Source: Trueperaceae bacterium (GTDB lineage: Bacteria > Deinococcota > Deinococci > Deinococcales > Trueperaceae). Taken from it: a stretch of 64,000 nt of DNA. The notes beneath the pieces were generated by a model that saw only the letters and a list, made by a program, of their open reading frames with translations, ran no database searches and had not been told where the DNA came from. The DNA lies in the NCBI GenBank assembly GCA_036381595.1, contig DASVCN010000023.1, forward strand, positions 124,001-188,000, given 5' to 3'. Both the position numbers and the translations under genes were made by a program. This document shows positions 1 to 8,466 of the stretch, in pieces (position 1 is the first letter of the stretch; each line of letters begins with the position of its first letter).

Positions 1-150
1 TCGAACTGAGGTCGCTCTGGATCGGCTGTGACGGGTCGGGAGGCCGTGGCCGGGGCCGCTGGTAGAGTCTAGCCCAGGGAAGTAATCGACCGTCTGACCA
101 AGGGGTTCCCGTCGTCGCCATCAGGCGGCGGGAACGATAGTGGGGGTCAC

Positions 151-1782
151 TTGAGCATGCAACAAGAAATTACCGTCGATATCGGGGCCCTGTTCCGCTT
201 CATCGCCCGGGGGCTGATCCTTGCCCTCCTGGTCGGTGGCGCTCTGGCGTTCGTGGCTCTGCAGTTGAGCCGCAGGCAGCCGCCCGTCTATGAGGCGGAG
301 GCAACGGTCCTGGCGGCGCAGACGAACCCCGAGTTCAGACAGTTCGGACTCTCGTTGGTCACCGCTCCTCCTCTGGACGTAAGCGCCTACCGCGCCGCGG
401 GCACCAGCGACCCGGTACTGGCCGAAGCGCTCCGCCGGATGGGCGCCGAGAACCCGACCGATACCGACATCAGGAGGCTCCGGGGACGGATCTCGGTTCA
501 GGCCGAGGAGACGGTGAGTTCCAGCCTCATCTACGTGAGTGGTCAGGGCTCGACGCCCGGAGCGGCAGCCAACCGCGCCAACGCCGTGGCCAACGCGATG
601 GTCAGCTGGGACCGGGCCCGGGCGAGCGAGGACATGGAGCAGCTCGTCCAGTCGCTCGAGCTGCAGATCGCCAACCTGAGCGAACAGATCCGCTCACTCC
701 AGACCCTGAACGACCCGTCGGTCGCCGACCAGATCGCCGGGCGCATAAACCTGCGCGCCGAGCGGCAGGAGCAGCTCTCCTACGCCCGCGCCCTCAGCGC
801 CTCGGCGACGCCGTTGCTGAGCGTGCTTCAGCCGGCCAACCCGCCTGGGGCGCCGATCTCCCCCCGGCCGATGCTCAACGCCGCGGTGGCGTTCATCCTG
901 GGGGTTCTCGCGACCTATGGGTTGCTCCTCCTGAGGCGCGCCCTCGACACTCGGCTCACCGGTGTCGCCGACCTCGCGCACGCCGCCGGGCTCCCGGTCC
1001 TGGCGGAGTTCCCGCGGTTCCACCGTCTCGACAAGAACACGCTGCGGGAGGCCTCCAGCTACCTGCGCACCAACCTGCTCTTCTCGACGGCCGATACCCA
1101 TCCGAAGATATTCCTGATAAGCAGCGCCCAGGGGGGTGAGGGGAAGACAGTGACGGCGACGAGCCTGGCTGAAGGATTCGTCCGGAATGGCTACCGCACC
1201 CTCCTCGTCGACGCCGACCTGCGGTCGCCATCGCTCGCCAAGATGTACCGGATAAGCGGCGGCAACCGCTCCTCGCTCGCCGACTGGCTGCAGGAGCCGT
1301 ACGGTCAGCACCAGCCGGTCGAGGTATCGGTGAGCCCGAAGCAGCATCTCTCCGTGATCCCGGTGTTCCAGCCCGTCAACCAGCCTTCCGAGCTGCTGAG
1401 CATCGGCTTCCGCTCCTGCCTCGAGAAGTGGCGCCAGGAGTACGACGTCATCCTGATCGACTCGGCGCCCATACTGGCGGTGGCAGATTCGCTCACCATC
1501 GCACCCTTCTGCACCGGCACGATCCTCGTCACGCACCTGCAGAAGACCGACAGGAACCAGATACGCACCGCGGTAGACCTGGTGCGGCGCATCGGCGCCC
1601 GAGTGCTGGGGGTGGTGGCGACGCACGTGCAGAACGAATCGGGCCGGGGACCGGTCTACGGTTACGGCTACTCCCCGCCTCAGGAGCCGGGCGCGCCCAG
1701 CGACCGGAGCAGCGGCGGGGGCATGAGGAGCTCCCTCCCGAAGGCGCCCAAACCGACGCTGCGTCGCGACCGGCCTGCCTGA
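151..1782 (+). CDS. Wzz-type polysaccharide co-polymerase fused to BY-type tyrosine kinase
   Basis: A 543-residue inner-membrane protein of the chain-length-regulator/tyrosine autokinase type that controls exopolysaccharide or capsule polymerisation. Two membrane segments (about 19-40 and 240-262) bracket an extracytoplasmic Wzz domain with a coiled-coil stretch. The cytoplasmic kinase half has Walker A GGEGKT (328-333), Walker A' LLVDADLR (351-358) and Walker B ILIDS (Asp437). The tail has a small tyrosine cluster, YGYGY (503-507), the usual autophosphorylation target. The start may be TTG at 151 or ATG at 157; GGGGG at 142-146 suits either. Polysaccharide partners are not in the window and presumably lie to the left. 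A strong terminator follows. The family assignment is secure; the polymer is unknown. Confidence 0.9.
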   Translation: MSMQQEITVDIGALFRFIARGLILALLVGGALAFVALQLSRRQPPVYEAEATVLAAQTNPEFRQFGLSLVTAPPLDVSAYRAAGTSDPVLAEALRRMGAENPTDTDIRRLRGRISVQAEETVSSSLIYVSGQGSTPGAAANRANAVANAMVSWDRARASEDMEQLVQSLELQIANLSEQIRSLQTLNDPSVADQIAGRINLRAERQEQLSYARALSASATPLLSVLQPANPPGAPISPRPMLNAAVAFILGVLATYGLLLLRRALDTRLTGVADLAHAAGLPVLAEFPRFHRLDKNTLREASSYLRTNLLFSTADTHPKIFLISSAQGGEGKTVTATSLAEGFVRNGYRTLLVDADLRSPSLAKMYRISGGNRSSLADWLQEPYGQHQPVEVSVSPKQHLSVIPVFQPVNQPSELLSIGFRSCLEKWRQEYDVILIDSAPILAVADSLTIAPFCTGTILVTHLQKTDRNQIRTAVDLVRRIGARVLGVVATHVQNESGRGPVYGYGYSPPQEPGAPSDRSSGGGMRSSLPKAPKPTLRRDRPA

Positions 1783-1800
1783 CCCTACGGTCGTTTACAT

Positions 1801-1835
1801 GCTCGCCGCCCGGTAACCCGTGCGGCGAGCTTTTT
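1801..1835 (+). terminator. Rho-independent terminator after the tyrosine kinase gene
   Basis: A perfect 9-bp stem (1801-1809 with 1822-1830) with a 12-nt loop is followed directly by TTTTT at 1831-1835. It lies 18 nt after the kinase stop codon and before the convergent TPR gene. Confidence 0.9.
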
Positions 1836-1969
1836 GGTGCGCTCATGGACAGTGCGGTGCGCTGTCGGATCTCTGCTGGTTGGAGGAGCTCGCCCGTCGT
1901 CGCCGCCGGTCGTTACGGCTCTGCTTACCGCGCGCTGAGGCGCCCCGGCGTCGGCCGCCGGCCGCCGGG

Positions 1970-4177
1970 CTACTGTGGCCAGCCGGGGAAGGGCACGCCG
2001 TCGGGCACCACCATCGCCGTGAAGTGGACTTCCATAGGGTAGTAGAGCTCGGGATCGGGAGGCTCCTCGTTGCCGTTGCCGAGCAGGTAGCGACTGTCGA
2101 TCGGCAGCCCGGAAGGATCCTTGATCACCAGAATCACGCTCTCCAGCCCGTTCTGCCAGTCGATCCCCTCGAAGCCGCTCATGCTGGCGAGCGGCTGCTG
2201 CGCCTCGTAAACCCCCTCCTCCTCGAACACGAGGAGGTTGCTGGAGGTGCAGGCGGGCTGGACCGATATCGAATCGTTCGGCACCAGGCAGAGCTGGTAG
2301 TGAACAGGCTCGTCGCTCGGTTTGGCGAGCACCTCGAGGCGCTGATAGAGCGTGCCCGAAGTGAACTGAGCCAGGTTCCGCTCGAGGTTCTGCCCGGCCA
2401 GGAACGAGAAGGCGCCCGAGCCGCCCTCCTCGGCGCTCACGTGAGTGATCACCTCGTCGGCCACGACGAGCACCGAGCTGGAGGTGGCGGGCAGGGCGGC
2501 TCCGGCTACCTGCTCGTCCCGGTTCGGGGGCAGAGGTGCTGCCTCGGCGACCGGAGCATCCTGGGTCGGGGGCAAAGGTGCGGCGAGAGCGCCGCCGGCG
2601 GGGTTAGGCCGGCCTTCGTTGGTCGCCTCTGCAGCCCCGCCTTCGGGGAGCGCCGCTTGCTCGCCGGCGGCCTGGTCTCGAGCCGCCTGCTCTGCCCCTT
2701 CCTCCTCGGCAGCGGCTGCCTGAGCTGCCGCCTGCTCTTCCGCGGCTCGTTCTGCCTCGGCCTGGGCTCTGGCCTCGGCCTCCGCTCGCGCCTGTGCCTC
2801 TGCCTCCGCCTGTGCCTGTGCCTCCGCCTGTGCCTGTGCCTCTGCCTCCGCTCGGGCCTGTGCCTCGGCCTCGGCCTGCGCCCTGGCTTCCGCTTCCGCC
2901 TGCGCTCGAGCTTCGGCCTGAGCTCTCGCTCGCTGCTCTGCCAGCGCTCGGGCCTGGCGTTGCTCGCGTAGCTGCTCCTCGGCCGCCGAGATGTAGAAGC
3001 GATAGCTGGAGTCTTGGGGAGCCAGCTGCGCGGCCCGCTGGAAGCGCTCCAACGCCTGCTCGAAATCTCCGCGAGAGAACTGGATCCTGCCCAACAGGGC
3101 GTGAGCTTCGGCTATCTCGGGGTTCCGTGCCAGCGCCTCCAGGAGCAGCTCCTCTGCCCGCACCGAGTCGCCCCGTTCGTACGCCGCGGTGCCCTCAGAG
3201 AAGGCGGCATACGCTTCCTCGCCGTAGCGGGACCTGTTTCGCGCCAGCGCCAGTGCGGCCCGCGCCTCGTCGTGGTCGGGTTCCAGTTCGACGAGTCGTT
3301 GCAGGTAGGCGACGGCGTCGTTGGGGCGTCCGACCTCGAGCGCGACCCGGCCCGCCCGCTCGAGCGCCTCGGCATAACGGGGGTTCAGTTCGGCGGCCCT
3401 GGCGAACTGCCTCAGCGCCTCCTCGGACTGCCCCTGAGCGTAGAGCGACTCGCCCCGGTCGAACGCGTCGACCGCCTCGACCCCGTACTCGAGGTAGGCA
3501 TCTACCCTCGCAAGGAGGTTCCCGGCCTCTTCGTCGAGCGAGGCAAGCCTCTGGGCGTACTCTCTCGCCGCCTCGATCTCTCCGACGGCCAGATACGACT
3601 GCGTCAGCCTTCTGAGCGTCAGGCGGTCTTCCGGATTCAGTTCGTGAGCCTGTTGCAGGTAGGGGATCGCCCGCCGGTAATCCTGATTCGAATAGCTGTT
3701 GAAACCCAACCAGGTGGCGGCGCCCAGGAGCTGGTTCCGCGCCTGGGCATCCATCTCACCGCCCAGTTCGAGGTACGACTGCCAGGCGTCCCAGGCCCTG
3801 CTGTACCAGCCGGTGACGCTGTAGACCTGACCGAGGAACCGGTACGGTTGAATACTCTCCGGCGCCAGGCGTTGCGCCCTCTGGCCCAGTGAGATCGCTT
3901 CGTTCCAGAGAGGCTGATCCGGGAAGTGGTCCGGGTAGCTGACCATGGCGAGGGCAGCCGTCTGCTGGCCCTGACGCAGTACCTCGCGCGCTTCGTCGCT
4001 CAGTCCCTGCGCCTGCGCGGGTTGCAGTGAAAAGAGGAGCAGCCATGCGCAGAGAAGGCCGAGCGACCACCGGCCAACCGACTGCCATCTCCTCAACGCT
4101 GCGTTCACTTCGGAAGTGCCCCCGTAGGCGCGAGCCCATCGGATGCGCCGACGCACCCCGGCACTCGCGAATGCCAC
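1970..4177 (-). CDS. Secreted TPR protein with long Ala/Glu/Gln-rich helical segment
   Basis: A 735-residue exported protein of unknown specific role. The N-terminus carries a hydrophobic signal segment ending in QPAQA (about residues 38-57). Roughly residues 70-400 are tetratricopeptide repeats, with typical pairs such as YRFLGQVYSVTGWYSRA. These are followed by about 90 residues made almost only of Ala, Glu, Gln and Arg, likely a single long helix or coiled coil. A low-complexity Pro/Ala linker follows, then a C-terminal region of about 170 residues that looks beta-rich and that I do not recognise. A GTG start at 4177 is favoured because TACAAT ends 5 nt before it (leaderless). GTG at 4108 would give a cleaner signal peptide. 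It is convergent with the tyrosine kinase. A scaffold role at the envelope is a guess. Confidence 0.8.
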   Translation of the reverse strand: MAFASAGVRRRIRWARAYGGTSEVNAALRRWQSVGRWSLGLLCAWLLLFSLQPAQAQGLSDEAREVLRQGQQTAALAMVSYPDHFPDQPLWNEAISLGQRAQRLAPESIQPYRFLGQVYSVTGWYSRAWDAWQSYLELGGEMDAQARNQLLGAATWLGFNSYSNQDYRRAIPYLQQAHELNPEDRLTLRRLTQSYLAVGEIEAAREYAQRLASLDEEAGNLLARVDAYLEYGVEAVDAFDRGESLYAQGQSEEALRQFARAAELNPRYAEALERAGRVALEVGRPNDAVAYLQRLVELEPDHDEARAALALARNRSRYGEEAYAAFSEGTAAYERGDSVRAEELLLEALARNPEIAEAHALLGRIQFSRGDFEQALERFQRAAQLAPQDSSYRFYISAAEEQLREQRQARALAEQRARAQAEARAQAEAEARAQAEAEAQARAEAEAQAQAEAQAQAEAEAQARAEAEARAQAEAERAAEEQAAAQAAAAEEEGAEQAARDQAAGEQAALPEGGAAEATNEGRPNPAGGALAAPLPPTQDAPVAEAAPLPPNRDEQVAGAALPATSSSVLVVADEVITHVSAEEGGSGAFSFLAGQNLERNLAQFTSGTLYQRLEVLAKPSDEPVHYQLCLVPNDSISVQPACTSSNLLVFEEEGVYEAQQPLASMSGFEGIDWQNGLESVILVIKDPSGLPIDSRYLLGNGNEEPPDPELYYPMEVHFTAMVVPDGVPFPGWPQ
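2740..2960 (-). repeat. Ala/Glu/Gln low-complexity repeat inside the TPR gene
   Basis: The coding strand repeats short units encoding variants of AQAEAEARAQAEA. The DNA is internally repetitive (runs such as cctgtgcctcngcctc on the plus strand), so copy number may vary between strains and misassembly is possible. Confidence 0.8.
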
Positions 4178-4182
4178 TCCTC

Positions 4183-4188
4183 ATTGTA
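4183..4188 (-). promoter_or_regulatory. -10 box of a leaderless promoter for the TPR gene
   Basis: TACAAT on the minus strand lies 5 nt before the GTG at 4177. No clear -35 element is seen. Confidence 0.55.
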
Positions 4189-4324
4189 GCTCCGACAGCA
4201 AGCGGCCTTGTGACGGTGGCGGGCCCACGACCACAGTCACGGAGGGAAAGGGCGGCCGGCGCTAGCATGGAGCGGAGCAAACCGCCACCTGAGCGAGGAA
4301 AGCTCGTTCGCTCGAGGAGTCTCG

Positions 4325-5296
4325 ATGGAACGGAAGAAACCTCTGACTCTCGCCCTGTTCATCCTTGCCCTGATCGGATTGGGCTGGGTTCAACCGGCCG
4401 GGGACTGGCGCAGCCAGGCGATCAGCAACCTCAGCGAGGAGGGGATCGATCCTGCGTTCCCCGACGGGTCGTTCCTGGGCGAGGGGACGCTCACGGGGTA
4501 TCAGGCGGCGGTACTGATAAACCGGTTGCTCACCGAGGTCGATCAGAGGACGGGCTGTCCCGATCCGCTGGCGGGACTCCCGACACCTGACGCGACGTTC
4601 GAGGACGTGCCGGCCGATCACTGGGCGAGCGAAGCCGTCGACCGCGTCGCCGCGCTCGACGTCGCGGCAGCCTTCCCCGACGGTCGGTTCAACGGGGCGG
4701 AGTTCCTGACGGGGTACCAGACGGCCTTCCTCGTCTCCCGCGCCCTGGAGGTGGTCGAAGCGAAGGCTGCTTGCGGCGCGACCGCCGCGGACGAGCAGCG
4801 GACCCAGCTGGTGCAGCGGCTCGACGAGATAGAGGCGCAGATCCAGTCCGGTGCGCTGCAGGGACCACCGGGACCGGCCGGTCCGCCCGGACCCGCTGGC
4901 CCGCCCGGTCCTCAGGGACCGCAAGGCGAGGTGGGGCCGCCAGGACCGCCAGGGGAACCGGGAGAGGATGGTCTGGACGGAGAACGTGGCCCTGAGGGCC
5001 CGCCCGGACCGCAAGGGCCGCAGGGACCACCTGGAGAGCCCGGACCAGCCGGAGTCAGCTGCTGGGATCTGAACGCGAACCGGAACCCAGACCTCTCAGA
5101 GGACGTGAACGCCGACGGAGTCGTGGACGTACTCGATTGCCAGGGTCCGCCGGGACCGCCCGGACCACCAGGGCCCGAAGGACCCAGGGGACCGCGAGGA
5201 CCCGAAGGGCCGACTGGCCCGGCAGGTCCGCAGGGGCCGGAGGGTCCGCCTGGACCACAGGGACCGCAGGGCCCCCAGGGACCTCCTGGAGACTAG
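4325..5296 (+). CDS. SLH-domain protein with two collagen-like blocks
   Basis: A 323-residue exported protein. After a signal segment (about 6-22) come two SLH-like modules: [16 protein letters not shown] with its continuation, and a second with FEDVPADHW and [17 protein letters not shown] short helix (about 155-178) follows, then two Gly-X-Y collagen-like blocks (4858-5057 and 5139-5293). They are separated by a 28-residue Cys-bounded acidic insert (CWDLNAN ... [13 protein letters not shown]) that resembles an EF-hand/dockerin-type calcium loop. SLH modules usually tether proteins to the cell wall, so a surface filament is likely. The start is fixed by GAGGAG a few nt before ATG 4325. Only 4 nt separate its stop from the next gene, so the two are probably cotranscribed. 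Confidence 0.85.
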   Translation: MERKKPLTLALFILALIGLGWVQPAGDWRSQAISNLSEEGIDPAFPDGSFLGEGTLTGYQAAVLINRLLTEVDQRTGCPDPLAGLPTPDATFEDVPADHWASEAVDRVAALDVAAAFPDGRFNGAEFLTGYQTAFLVSRALEVVEAKAACGATAADEQRTQLVQRLDEIEAQIQSGALQGPPGPAGPPGPAGPPGPQGPQGEVGPPGPPGEPGEDGLDGERGPEGPPGPQGPQGPPGEPGPAGVSCWDLNANRNPDLSEDVNADGVVDVLDCQGPPGPPGPPGPEGPRGPRGPEGPTGPAGPQGPEGPPGPQGPQGPQGPPGD

Positions 5297-5300
5297 GCAA

Positions 5301-6257
5301 GTGTTCGAAGCGGAGAACATCGATCGCCCGGCGTCCGAACAGGAACGACTGGAGAAGCTTCTTCGGGAGCTTCGCAATATCGGTAAGCAGCTGCGGCTGG
5401 GAGTCGACGCGGTGCGCTCGGGCAAGATCCCGGGGGAGGTCCTGGTGCAGGGGATGCGCGCTCAGGACCCTCTCCCGGCCGGGCCTGCCGTCGAACTGCA
5501 ACCCCTTCCGACAGGCGGGTCGTTCGCCTGGTTGGGCCCGGAGAGGGCCACCACGGCCGTCCTCTACTGCCATGGCGGGGGCGGTGTCTCGGGCTCGGTT
5601 GGCGGACATCGGGAGCGGATGGAGAAGCTGGGTCGACTTTGCGGTTCGCGCATCTTCGGCCTCGAGTACCGTCTGGCTCCGGAGCATCCGTTCCCCAGCG
5701 ACATCGACGACGCCGTAGCCGGCTACCGAGCGCTGCTGGCCCAGGGCATCCCGCCCGAAAGGATCGCCTTCGCCGGCGACTCGCACGGGGGCGGGATCGC
5801 TCTTGCCGCCCTGATCAGGGCCCGGGATCTGGGCGAGCCGTTGCCGGCGGCGGCCTTCCTCGCCTGCGGAGTCTTCGACCGAACCGTCGTCGTGCAGGAG
5901 GGCTTCCTCGAACGCGAGGTCACCTGGGAGCTGAACGACCCGGTACTAAGTTACGGGCCGTTCCTCCGTTGGCTGTGTGAGACCTACCTGGGTGGGGAGG
6001 ACCCCGCGAATCCGCTGGCTTCCCCGCTACTTGCAGACCTGTCGGGACTACCGCCTCTCTTCATCCAGGCGGGGGAGAAGGAGGTCCTGCGCGGGCAGAG
6101 CGAGAAGTTGGCGCAGGCGGTGTGGCGAGCCGGGGGCGAAGCAACACTCGACATCGTCACCGACATGTTCCACAACTTCCATGCCTACCCGCTGGTGGCA
6201 GCGCGCGCGGCGGTGGAACGGGCCGCGGAGTTCTTGCAGGAGAGACTGGATCCTTGA
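5301..6257 (+). CDS. Alpha/beta hydrolase of the hormone-sensitive-lipase family
   Basis: A 318-residue cytoplasmic esterase-type hydrolase. The oxyanion-hole motif HGGGG follows VLYC, the nucleophile elbow is GDSHGGG (usual form GDSAGG), the conserved SxxYRLAPEHPFP-type stretch appears as LEYRLAPEHPFP, and the catalytic His is in DMFHNFH. The acidic triad member would be the Glu in GEKEVLRG, where most HSL relatives have Asp. A roughly 40-residue helical N-terminal extension precedes the core. The GTG start at 5301 lies 4 nt after the collagen-like gene. The substrate is unknown; the coupling suggests a small ester, but nothing in the sequence proves that. Confidence 0.85.
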   Translation: MFEAENIDRPASEQERLEKLLRELRNIGKQLRLGVDAVRSGKIPGEVLVQGMRAQDPLPAGPAVELQPLPTGGSFAWLGPERATTAVLYCHGGGGVSGSVGGHRERMEKLGRLCGSRIFGLEYRLAPEHPFPSDIDDAVAGYRALLAQGIPPERIAFAGDSHGGGIALAALIRARDLGEPLPAAAFLACGVFDRTVVVQEGFLEREVTWELNDPVLSYGPFLRWLCETYLGGEDPANPLASPLLADLSGLPPLFIQAGEKEVLRGQSEKLAQAVWRAGGEATLDIVTDMFHNFHAYPLVAARAAVERAAEFLQERLDP

Positions 6258-6435
6258 GTCGACTCCGCTTCTCAATCGGTGGGCTCGAGGGGCTGCCGTG
6301 ATCGTCGACGCCGCCGGGCTGATGAAGTTGATGGAGGCGGTCACGTCGATCGAGTTCGGATGCTTCATCGGAACCCTGGGCCGTGTGGCCGCAACAACGT
6401 AAGGTCTTGGCAGGCGCCTCACCGGTCGGTTGTGC

Positions 6436-8328
6436 TCACCCCGGGGACGAGGACCCTGTCCCGACTTCCATGCCGCCCGCGCCCTCGTCGCGGGCGGCCG
6501 TGAAGGTGATGCTGACGCTCCTGTTGGCCGTCATGTCGACCTCGCAGGCGTTGCTGTCGCCTGCCCCGCTGCAATCGCCTCCCCAGGCGAAGGTCGTAGT
6601 TGTGTCATCGGGCTGGGCGGTCAACGTCACGCGGTCTCCGTCGTCGTAGCTCTCCGTGCAACTGTCGGTGCAACTGCTGCCCGCGGGTGGCTGGTAAGCG
6701 AGAGTTCCTGGGCCCGACACATCGAGCGTCAGGTTGAACCTGGCCATGAGAGGACTGAATGTGGCGGTGATTTCCGCTGGTTCGTTCATCCGGAACGAGC
6801 ACGGATTCTCAGTACCGCTGCAGTTGTCGCCTGTCCAGCCTGTGAAGGTCGATCCTTGGTCCTCGTTCGCTGTGAGGGTGATTGTTTGGCCTTCGTCGAT
6901 CGGTACGGTGCAGTCGCTATTGCACGTCTCGTCGACGGGGTCGATGTGGATGCTGCCGCTGCCTTGTCCGGCGATGGTGAGGTCGAGGTTGTGTTGTGTG
7001 ACTGGTACCGGTTCGAAGGTGGCGGTTTCGTTCGCTGGGCCGTTCATGACGAACGTGCATGTGTTGTTTTGTCCGTTACAGTTGTCGCCTGTCCAGCCTG
7101 TGAAGGTCGATCCTTGGTCCTCGTGCGCTGTGAGGGTGATTGTTTGGCCTTCGTCGATCGGCTCGGTGCAGTCGCTATTGCACGTCTCGTCGACGGGGTC
7201 GATGTGGACGCTGCCGCTGCCTTTTCCGGCAATGGTGAGGCCGAGATTATGCTCTACCACTTGCTTTTCGAAGGTCGCGGTCACTGACCTATCTTCTGTC
7301 AACGTAATTTTGCAGTTCACTACGTCGGCACAGGGGCTGCTCCAGCCCACGAACTCCCAGCCACTTGCCTCGTTTGGAGTAAGGGTCACAGGGGTACCCG
7401 CCGAGAAGGTCGCTTCGCAGGTTTCGTCAGGGCCGCAGTCGATCCCGCCGGGCGAGCTGGTTACCGTTCCCTGTCCCACCACGGTGGTGGCCAGAAGAAA
7501 CCTCTGGCGGAAGACCGCAGTTACCTCCTGATCCTCGTTCATCTGCACCGTGCAGGTGGAGTTCGTGCCGCAGCTGCCGCCGTCCCAGCGTTCGAAATCC
7601 CAACCGGACGCAGGGTCGGCGGTGAGGGTCACCGATTCCCCCATGGTCACGTCGACTGAGCAGTCGTTCGGACATTCGATCCCCGGGCCGCTAACGCTGC
7701 CGCTGCCCGTCCTGTCCACCGACAGCGTGAACCGACGGAGGTTGACGGTGGCCGAAACATCCACCTGACCCTGAACCGTGACGATGCAGAAGTCGTCACG
7801 CTCGCTATCGGCGCATGCACCTCCGAATCCTGCTGCCACCGAGTCGTCGGCCGGGTTCACCAGCAGGCTCACCTGAACCGGCGTGTCGTACGCCCGTACG
7901 CAGTCGCCCGCGCAGTCCTCGCCCGGTTCGAGGCGCACGCTTGCCTGCCCGTCACCCTGCATGTCGAGTACGAGAACGTTGTCGGCGAATACCGCGGTGA
8001 CCGTCTTGTCGCCGTCCATCGTCAGGCTGCACGATCCGGTGCCGCTGCAGTCGCCGTGCCATCCGGCGAAGCCCTGGACACCACTCGCCTGCGCCTGCAA
8101 CTCTATGGTCACACCCTCACCAATGCGGGCGGTGCAGTCGTTCACGCACTGGAAGTCGAGTTCTTCGATCGTGACGATTCCCGTGCCCTCCACGATCACG
8201 TCGAGCGCGAAGGTACCTTCCGTCGCGCCCGGCTGGAGGCCATCGGAACCGGTCTGGGTGCACGCCGCCAGCAGGGCCGACAGCAGCAGCGCCACCAGGC
8301 CCAAGGTCGCAATGCGCAGTTTGCTCAT
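6436..8328 (-). CDS. Lipoprotein with seven InlB B-repeat-like Cys-paired domains
   Basis: A 630-residue exported lipoprotein. The signal peptide ends in a lipobox (LLSALLAAC), so the Cys would be acylated. The mature chain is seven tandem domains of about 70-86 residues, each with a G-x-G-x-V start, a CxxxC-type pair, a GW(H/T)GDC-like motif and a closing TATF/TAVF strand. This is the pattern of bacterial InlB B-repeat (Flg_new_2-like) modules. Four cysteines per repeat suggest two disulfides each, fitting an extracytoplasmic position. Repeats 5 and 6 are nearly identical in DNA. I take ATG 8328 as the start, because upstream codons to 8382 precede the lipobox unnaturally and overlap the TATCAT promoter box. 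The function is unknown; adhesion or matrix binding is typical of such repeats. Confidence 0.85.
   Translation of the reverse strand: MSKLRIATLGLVALLLSALLAACTQTGSDGLQPGATEGTFALDVIVEGTGIVTIEELDFQCVNDCTARIGEGVTIELQAQASGVQGFAGWHGDCSGTGSCSLTMDGDKTVTAVFADNVLVLDMQGDGQASVRLEPGEDCAGDCVRAYDTPVQVSLLVNPADDSVAAGFGGACADSERDDFCIVTVQGQVDVSATVNLRRFTLSVDRTGSGSVSGPGIECPNDCSVDVTMGESVTLTADPASGWDFERWDGGSCGTNSTCTVQMNEDQEVTAVFRQRFLLATTVVGQGTVTSSPGGIDCGPDETCEATFSAGTPVTLTPNEASGWEFVGWSSPCADVVNCKITLTEDRSVTATFEKQVVEHNLGLTIAGKGSGSVHIDPVDETCNSDCTEPIDEGQTITLTAHEDQGSTFTGWTGDNCNGQNNTCTFVMNGPANETATFEPVPVTQHNLDLTIAGQGSGSIHIDPVDETCNSDCTVPIDEGQTITLTANEDQGSTFTGWTGDNCSGTENPCSFRMNEPAEITATFSPLMARFNLTLDVSGPGTLAYQPPAGSSCTDSCTESYDDGDRVTLTAQPDDTTTTFAWGGDCSGAGDSNACEVDMTANRSVSITFTAARDEGAGGMEVGTGSSSPG
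6821..7251 (-). repeat. Recent tandem duplication inside the lipoprotein gene
   Basis: Bases 6821-6993 and 7079-7251 match at all but about nine positions, with a fixed offset of 258 bp (86 codons). They encode the sixth and fifth repeat domains. The remaining repeats have diverged strongly in DNA, so this copy is young. Confidence 0.9.
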
Positions 8329-8381
8329 CCCGTGAAATCCCCCTATCGGTCCGCAACGGGTCGGTAAAGGTTGCGGTACCA

Positions 8382-8387
8382 ATGATA
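8382..8387 (-). promoter_or_regulatory. -10 box for the repeat lipoprotein
   Basis: TATCAT on the minus strand would give a transcript start near 8376 and a leader of about 48 nt that carries a GGGGG ribosome site before ATG 8328. Confidence 0.45.
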
Positions 8388-8466
8388 GGGCGGGGCAGAG
8401 GGCTCGCGCGTGACGGTTGTTCGGCCCTCGAGCGCGCCGTCGACCGTAAGGGGGCGACAGGGACGA

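Noticed and set aside
1-150. Regulatory hairpin before the tyrosine kinase (about 106-134)
   Set aside because: The stem GTTCCCG/CGGGAAC is imperfect inside and has no other supporting signal; the 150-bp edge region holds no gene I can support.
2740-2960. Possible CRISPR-like array
   Set aside because: The regular repeats are in-frame Ala/Glu codons inside an ORF without spacers; the collagen blocks at 4.9-5.3 kb likewise.
6298-6402. Thirty-four-codon plus-strand ORF after the HSL hydrolase gene
   Set aside because: No ribosome site, no promoter box and no recognisable sequence; kept only as a weak possibility.
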